Below, one piece after another: positions 60,363 through 64,000 of a DNA stretch of 64,000 bases. The DNA comes from Symbiodinium natans (Eukaryota > Sar > Dinophyceae > Suessiales > Symbiodiniaceae), in assembly GCA_905221605.1 (NCBI GenBank), contig CAJNDS010000416.1:81000-144999 (forward strand). Reading direction: 5' to 3'. Under the pieces are notes generated by a model that saw only the letters and a list, made by a program, of their open reading frames with translations, searched no databases and was not told the origin of the DNA. A program made the translations under genes and the position numbers. The number at the start of each line of letters is the position of its first letter. Position 1 is the stretch's first letter.

Positions 60363-60608
60363 ATGGCGCGGTCGTTGACGCGCGATCAGCTCAATGATTT
60401 TCGGGTGTGGCTTCACTCTTTGAATATGGATTCCCTCATGAAGGTGGCTGAGGTATTGGACGACCTCATGGCAGACCGTGAGATGCGGCAACAGGAGGCT
60501 GTTGCGGCTCGCCAGTCTCAGTGGCAGTTTGTGAACCCTGCACCTGCCTTAGAGCAACCGAGTGAAGCTGCCTCGTCAAGCTCTCAGAGACAGCCAGAAA
60601 CTTCTTGA
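60363..60608 (+). CDS. Small ORF in the A2-B2 spacer of element B
   Basis: 81 codons from ATG 60363 (MARSLTRDQLNDFRVWLHSL, then MKVAEVLDDLMADREMRQQ). Helical, with a Ser/Gln/Pro-rich tail. It lies outside the main coding region, between the split repeats; element A has no counterpart. It could be a real accessory gene or a chance frame; its charged helical character favours the former. Confidence 0.4.
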   Translation: MARSLTRDQLNDFRVWLHSLNMDSLMKVAEVLDDLMADREMRQQEAVAARQSQWQFVNPAPALEQPSEAASSSSQRQPETS

Positions 60609-60703
60609 ACTGTCGTTCTGAACCACATGGATATCCTGTTCAGGCCGTCACACTTAGGCCGAACTTGTGAGAGACCGTGAGTTAGCCGTCGTTTCCTCTC
60701 GCA

Positions 60704-60941
60704 GGGGAAAGGAGCCCTGTGTCTCACAGGACATTTCGAGACTCAACAACAGTCTTGGGTCTTACAGGAGGGATCGAGATCCAACTAGCCGTGCTCGGTA
60801 CTGTTTCCCCACAACGTGAAAAGATTCGAACGAGAGCAAGTGATGTGAGCAGAATGCATGTTGCTTGATGAAGATTGTGTCATGCTTGAAGTGCTCAAAC
60901 ACGACATGACATTTCATAACAAGCACGGTTTTGAACAATAA
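60704..60941 (+). repeat. Element B split repeat B2 (terminal)
   Basis: 238 bp, copy of B1. It ends GAACAATAA, and the 40-bp satellite starts at the next base. Confidence 0.95.
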
Positions 60942-61480
60942 TCATTCGGAAGGGCTTTCGGTCCCGAACCTTGGAGTTTTTGTTTCATTCGGAAGGGCTC
61001 TCGGTCCCGAACCTTGGAGGTTTATCATTCGGAAGGGCTCTCGGTCCCGAACCTTGGAGGTTTATCATTCGGAAGAGCAATCTGTTCCGAACCTTGGAGT
61101 TTTATCATTCGGAAGGGCTCTCGACCCCGAACCTTGGAGGTTTATCATTCGGAAGGGCAATCTGTTCCGAACCTTGGAGGTTTATCATTCGGAAGGGCTC
61201 TCGGTCCCGAACCTTGGAGGTTTATCATTCGGAAGGGCTTTCGGTCCCGAACCTTGGAGTTTTATCATTCGGAAGGGCTCTCGGTCCCAAACCTTGGAAG
61301 TTTATCATTCGGAAGGGAAATCTGTTCCGAACCTCGGAGGTTTATCATTCAGAAGGGCTTTCGGTCCCGAACCTTGGAGTTTTATCATTCAGAAGGGCTT
61401 TCGGTCCCGAACCTTGGAGTTTTATCATTCGGAAGGGCTCTCGGCCCCGAACCTTGGAGATTTATCATTCGGAAGGTAAA
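60942..61480 (+). repeat. 40-bp satellite (TCATTCGGAAGGGCTCTCGG type)
   Basis: About 13 copies of a unit starting TCATTCGGAAGGGCT and ending GAACCTTGGAGGTTTA. Because 40 is not a multiple of three and the unit has no stop, all three plus frames remain open and give repeat peptides of 157-182 residues; these are unlikely to be genes. Confidence 0.95.
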
Positions 61481-61481
61481 C

Positions 61482-61517
61482 CCCTGAACCCTAAACCCTA
61501 AACCCTAAACCCTAAAC
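61482..61517 (+). repeat. Interstitial CCCTAAA telomeric repeat
   Basis: About four to five CCCTAAA units, C-rich on the plus strand, the orientation of a left chromosome end. Confidence 0.9.
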
Positions 61518-61559
61518 AGAAAACCTTGAGTTTGATGTTCGAGGGCGGGTTGGGGAAAA

Positions 61560-62820
61560 TTCAGGTCCTTACTAGGTTTCCCAAGCCAGTGAAAAACCGA
61601 ACCCTGGCCCCTCGACGCCAGTGAAAAACCCGAACCCTGGCCCCTCGAGCCCGTGAAAAAAAAAACCAGTGAAAATCCTGAACCCTGGCCCCTCGAGCCC
61701 GTGAAAAAAAAAAACGAAAACCTGAACCCCGGAGCCCCCAAGCCTACGAAGAAACTGAACCATCGGTGGAAAACATAGAAAACCAGTGAAAAACCTGAAC
61801 CCTGGCCCTTCCAGACGCCAGTGAAAATCCTGAACCCTGGCCCCTCGAGCCCGTGAAAAAAAGAACCCTGGGCCCCCGACGCCAGTGAAAAACCTGAACC
61901 CTGGCCCCTCGAGCCCGTGAAAAAAAAAACAGTGAAAAGCCTGAACCCTGGAGCCCCCCCGTATATGGAAAAGCTGAACAACCAGTGAAAAACCTGAAAA
62001 AACCAGTGAAAAATCTGAACCCTGGCCCTTCGAGACGCCAGTGAAAATCCTGAACCCTGGCCCCTCGAGCCCGTGAAAAAAAAACAGTGAAAAACCTGAA
62101 CCCTGGAGCCATTTTGAGAGTTTGAAAGAAGCCCAGCGACGACAAAACGTCACGGAACAAATCGTACATATTTGATGGCTCGAAAAGTAGTGAAAAACCT
62201 GAAACCCTGGCCCTTCGAGACGCCAGTGAAAATCCTGAACCCTGGCCCCTCGAGCCCGTGAAAAAAAAAAAACAGTGAAAAACCTGAACCCTGGAGCCAT
62301 TTTGAGAGTTTGAAAGAAGCCCAGCGACGACAAAACGTCACGGAACAAATCGTACATATTTGATGGCTCGAAAAGTAATGAAAAACCTGAAACCCTGGCC
62401 CTTCGAGACGCCAGTGAAAATCCTGAACCCTGATTTTCCCCAACCCTCCCTCGAACAACACTCAAAACCAGTGAAAAACCTGAACCCTGGCCCTTCGAGG
62501 GGCCAGTGAAAATCCTGAACCCTGGCCCCTCCAGCCCGTGAAAAAAAAACAGTGAAAAACTCGAACCCTGGAGCCCCCACGCCTACGAAAAAGCTAAACA
62601 ACCAGTGGAAAACCTGAAAAGCCAGTGAAAAACCTGAACCCCGGCCCTTCGAGGGGCCAGTGAAAATCCTGAACCCTGGCCCCTCCAGCCCGTGAAAAAA
62701 AAACAGTGAAAAACTTGAACCCTGGAGCCCCCACGCCTACGAAAAAGCTAAACAACCAGTGGACAACCTGAAAAACCAATGAAAAACACTTCGATGAAAA
62801 ACGTTGAGAAACCCGAACCC
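61560..62820 (+). repeat. Minisatellite field (CCAGTGAAAAACCTGAACCCTGG type)
   Basis: Irregular units of about 45-60 bp containing CCAGTGAAAA-CCTGAACCCTGGCCC and CCTCGAGCCCGTGAAAAAAA. A larger block containing GGAGCCATTTTGAGAGTTTG (62105-62240) is duplicated at 62291-62420, and a GCCCCCACGCCTACGAAAAAG block recurs at about 62570 and 62730. Long minus-strand frames (GSGFSL, SRARGARVQ peptides) follow the repeats. Confidence 0.9.
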
Positions 62821-62836
62821 TGGCCCTTCGAGGCCG

Positions 62837-62990
62837 GCTTGTGCCCAAATCCACGAAGGTTTGTGCCCAAATCCACGAAGGTTTGTGCCCAAATCCACGA
62901 AGGTTTGTGCCCAAATCCACGAAGGTTTGTGCCCAAATCCACGAAGGTTTGTGCCCAAATCCACGAAGGTTTGTGCCCAAATCCACGAAG
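62837..62990 (+). repeat. 22-bp array, direct (seven copies)
   Basis: Unit GGTTTGTGCCCAAATCCACG plus AA, essentially perfect. Confidence 0.95.
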
Positions 62991-63016
62991 CCTCGAACCT
63001 TTATAATGTTCATGGC

Positions 63017-63103
63017 CTTCGTGGATTTGGGCACAAACCTTCGTGGATTTGGGCACAAACCTTCGTGGATTTGGGCACAAACCTTCGTGGATTTGGGCAC
63101 AAA
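63017..63103 (-). repeat. 22-bp array, inverted (four copies)
   Basis: Reverse complement of the same unit, 26 bp after the direct array; the two can form a long hairpin or cruciform. Confidence 0.95.
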
Positions 63104-63182
63104 TCCCGTGAAAAACCTGAACCCTGGCCCCCCGACGCCGGCGAAAAGCGTTGAAAAACCTGAACCCTGGCCCTTCGAGGCC

Positions 63183-63271
63183 GGTTTGTGCCCAAATCCA
63201 CGAAGGTTTGTGCCCAAATCCACGAAGGTTTGTGCCCAAATCCACGAAGGTTTGTGCCCAAATCCACGAAG
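63183..63271 (+). repeat. 22-bp array, direct again (four copies)
   Basis: Third block of the same unit, back in the first orientation, followed by ATATATATAG and the telomeric tract. Confidence 0.95.
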
Positions 63272-63304
63272 GGGTTTAACATTTAAATATATATAGTAGG
63301 AGAG

Positions 63305-63489
63305 GTTTAGGGTTTAGGGTTTAGGGTTTAGGGTTTAGGGTTTAGGGTTTAGGGTTTAGGGTTTAGGGTTTAGGGTGTAGGTTTTAGGGTTTAGGGTTTA
63401 GGGTTTAGGGTTTAGGGTTTAGGGTTTAGGGTTTAGGGTTTAGGGTTTAGGGTTTAGGGTTTAGGGTTTAGGGTTTAGGGTTTAGGGTT
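63305..63489 (+). repeat. TTTAGGG telomeric repeat tract
   Basis: About 26 units of TTTAGGG with one disturbed unit near 63377-63390 (GTGTAGGTTTTAGGG). G-rich on the plus strand, the orientation of a right chromosome end, but the sequence goes on for at least 510 bp, so it is interstitial or the assembly has joined beyond a telomere. Confidence 0.97.
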
Positions 63490-63645
63490 CGCCAGTGAAG
63501 TTGGCGCCTAGAGAAATTGTTCTGGAAGTGTCTTTTGATAACACGAGAAAAAGCACACTAGGGTGTATCCATTCTTTAAGGGTGTGCAGATGTCATGCGG
63601 GGCTGTCCTGCATCAAAAAAAAAACTAAAAAAAAAAAAAACATCC
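63490..63645. other. Unique stretch ending in A-runs
   Basis: About 125 bp of unique DNA ends in A-rich runs (63615-63641). This could be the 3' end of a retroposed transcript, but nothing else supports it. Confidence 0.4.
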
Positions 63646-64000
63646 CCCACTCCCCCACTCCCCCACTCCTTCACTCCCCCACTCCCCCACTCCCCCACTC
63701 CATGCCCCCGTCCCCTATGCCCCTATTCCAGATGCTCCTGTCCCAGATGTCTCCCTCTCAGATGCCCCCGCTCCTCCTCCGCCCTCCACTCTCCACTCTC
63801 CCCTACTCACGCTCTCCCACTCACCGCTCACTCTCCTCCACTCACTCCCCCCCATTCCCCCCCAATCCCCCCCACTCACTCTCTCTCACTCTCCCTCACT
63901 CACTCTCCCCTACTCACACTCCGCCACCCAGTCACACTCCCCCACTCACTCCCCCCCACTCACACTCCCCCACTCACACTCCCCCACTCACTCCCCTCCA
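63646..64000 (+). repeat. C-rich CCCCCACT-type simple repeat to the window end
   Basis: Irregular CCCCCACTCC and CTCACTCTCC units, with an ATGCCCC(T/A)-type variant at 63700-63770. Confidence 0.9.

Larger units (their letters stand above)
49511..60941 (+). mobile_element. YR retrotransposon B with split direct repeats (11,431 bp)
   Basis: A1 49511-49767, ORFs, B1 59636-59873, A2 59874-60130, spacer, B2 60704-60941. The repeats match at constant offsets of 10,363 (A) and 1,068 (B) with no mismatch noticed, so insertion is recent. The left flank ends in AA and B ends in AA, consistent with a 2-bp overlap used in strand exchange and no target duplication. Gene order is helical ORFs, ART-like ORF, tyrosine recombinase, Gag, methyltransferase-like, RT and RNase H, the same as in element A and different from the usual order, in which the recombinase is 3'. 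Only the RT is visibly damaged (283-bp insertion). Confidence 0.9.

Noticed and set aside
61572-63223. Minus-strand ORFs of up to 297 codons
   Set aside because: Peptides repeat with the minisatellite unit, in several frames at once.
62837-63271. CRISPR-like array
   Set aside because: The 22-bp units are contiguous without spacers and occur in both orientations in eukaryotic-type DNA.

Overview
The window looks like nuclear DNA of a dinoflagellate, probably a symbiodiniacean or relative. This is an inference from several features together: plant/dinoflagellate-type TTTAGGG telomeric repeats, almost no host genes, one short host exon with plausible but unproven splice borders, and retroelements rich in minisatellites. 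No rRNA, tRNA, CRISPR array or bacterial-style operon is visible.

Layout. 1-9.6 kb is mostly non-coding: a 313-bp direct duplication (2602/3171), one recognisable host exon on the minus strand (penicillin-acylase family, about 6.0-6.3 kb), and a trinucleotide plus heptanucleotide repeat block (7.5-8.0 kb). 9.7-12.75 kb and 24.19-25.9 kb are two halves of an old minus-strand element or gene cluster (here element C) with small coiled-coil ORFs, an ART-like ORF and reverse-transcriptase remnants. They are separated by a complete 11.44-kb minus-strand tyrosine-recombinase (YR) retrotransposon, element A (12747-24186). 27.3-29.7 kb is a tandem-repeat field with a 433-bp higher-order period. 29.97-38.56 kb is Ty1/copia element 1: gag-pol of 1997 codons, a third membrane-type ORF, and a 5' end that carries an inversion. 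39.03-48.2 kb is Ty1/copia element 2, frameshifted in gag but with a 1968-codon pol. 48.4-49.5 kb holds two small ORFs; the second is cut by an 11.43-kb plus-strand YR retrotransposon, element B (49511-60941). 60.9-64.0 kb is subtelomere-like: a 40-bp satellite, CCCTAAA repeats, minisatellites with 22-bp arrays in alternating orientation, a TTTAGGG tract, and a C-rich CCCCACT-type tract.

The most interesting system is the pair A and B. Both end in split direct repeats (A1-ORFs-B1-A2-B2), the hallmark of Ngaro/PAT-type YR retroelements. They are almost the same length and share a gene order that is not the textbook one: accessory ORFs, then YR, Gag, a methyltransferase-like domain, RT and RNase H. 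In B the Gag, methyltransferase-like and RT ORFs lie in one frame, separated only by a TGA (followed by CTAG) and a TAG. B also carries an ADP-ribosyltransferase-like ORF. Both copia elements end in another methyltransferase-like domain, so that fold type recurs in all four large elements here. All domain calls come from reading motifs by eye and need profile searches.
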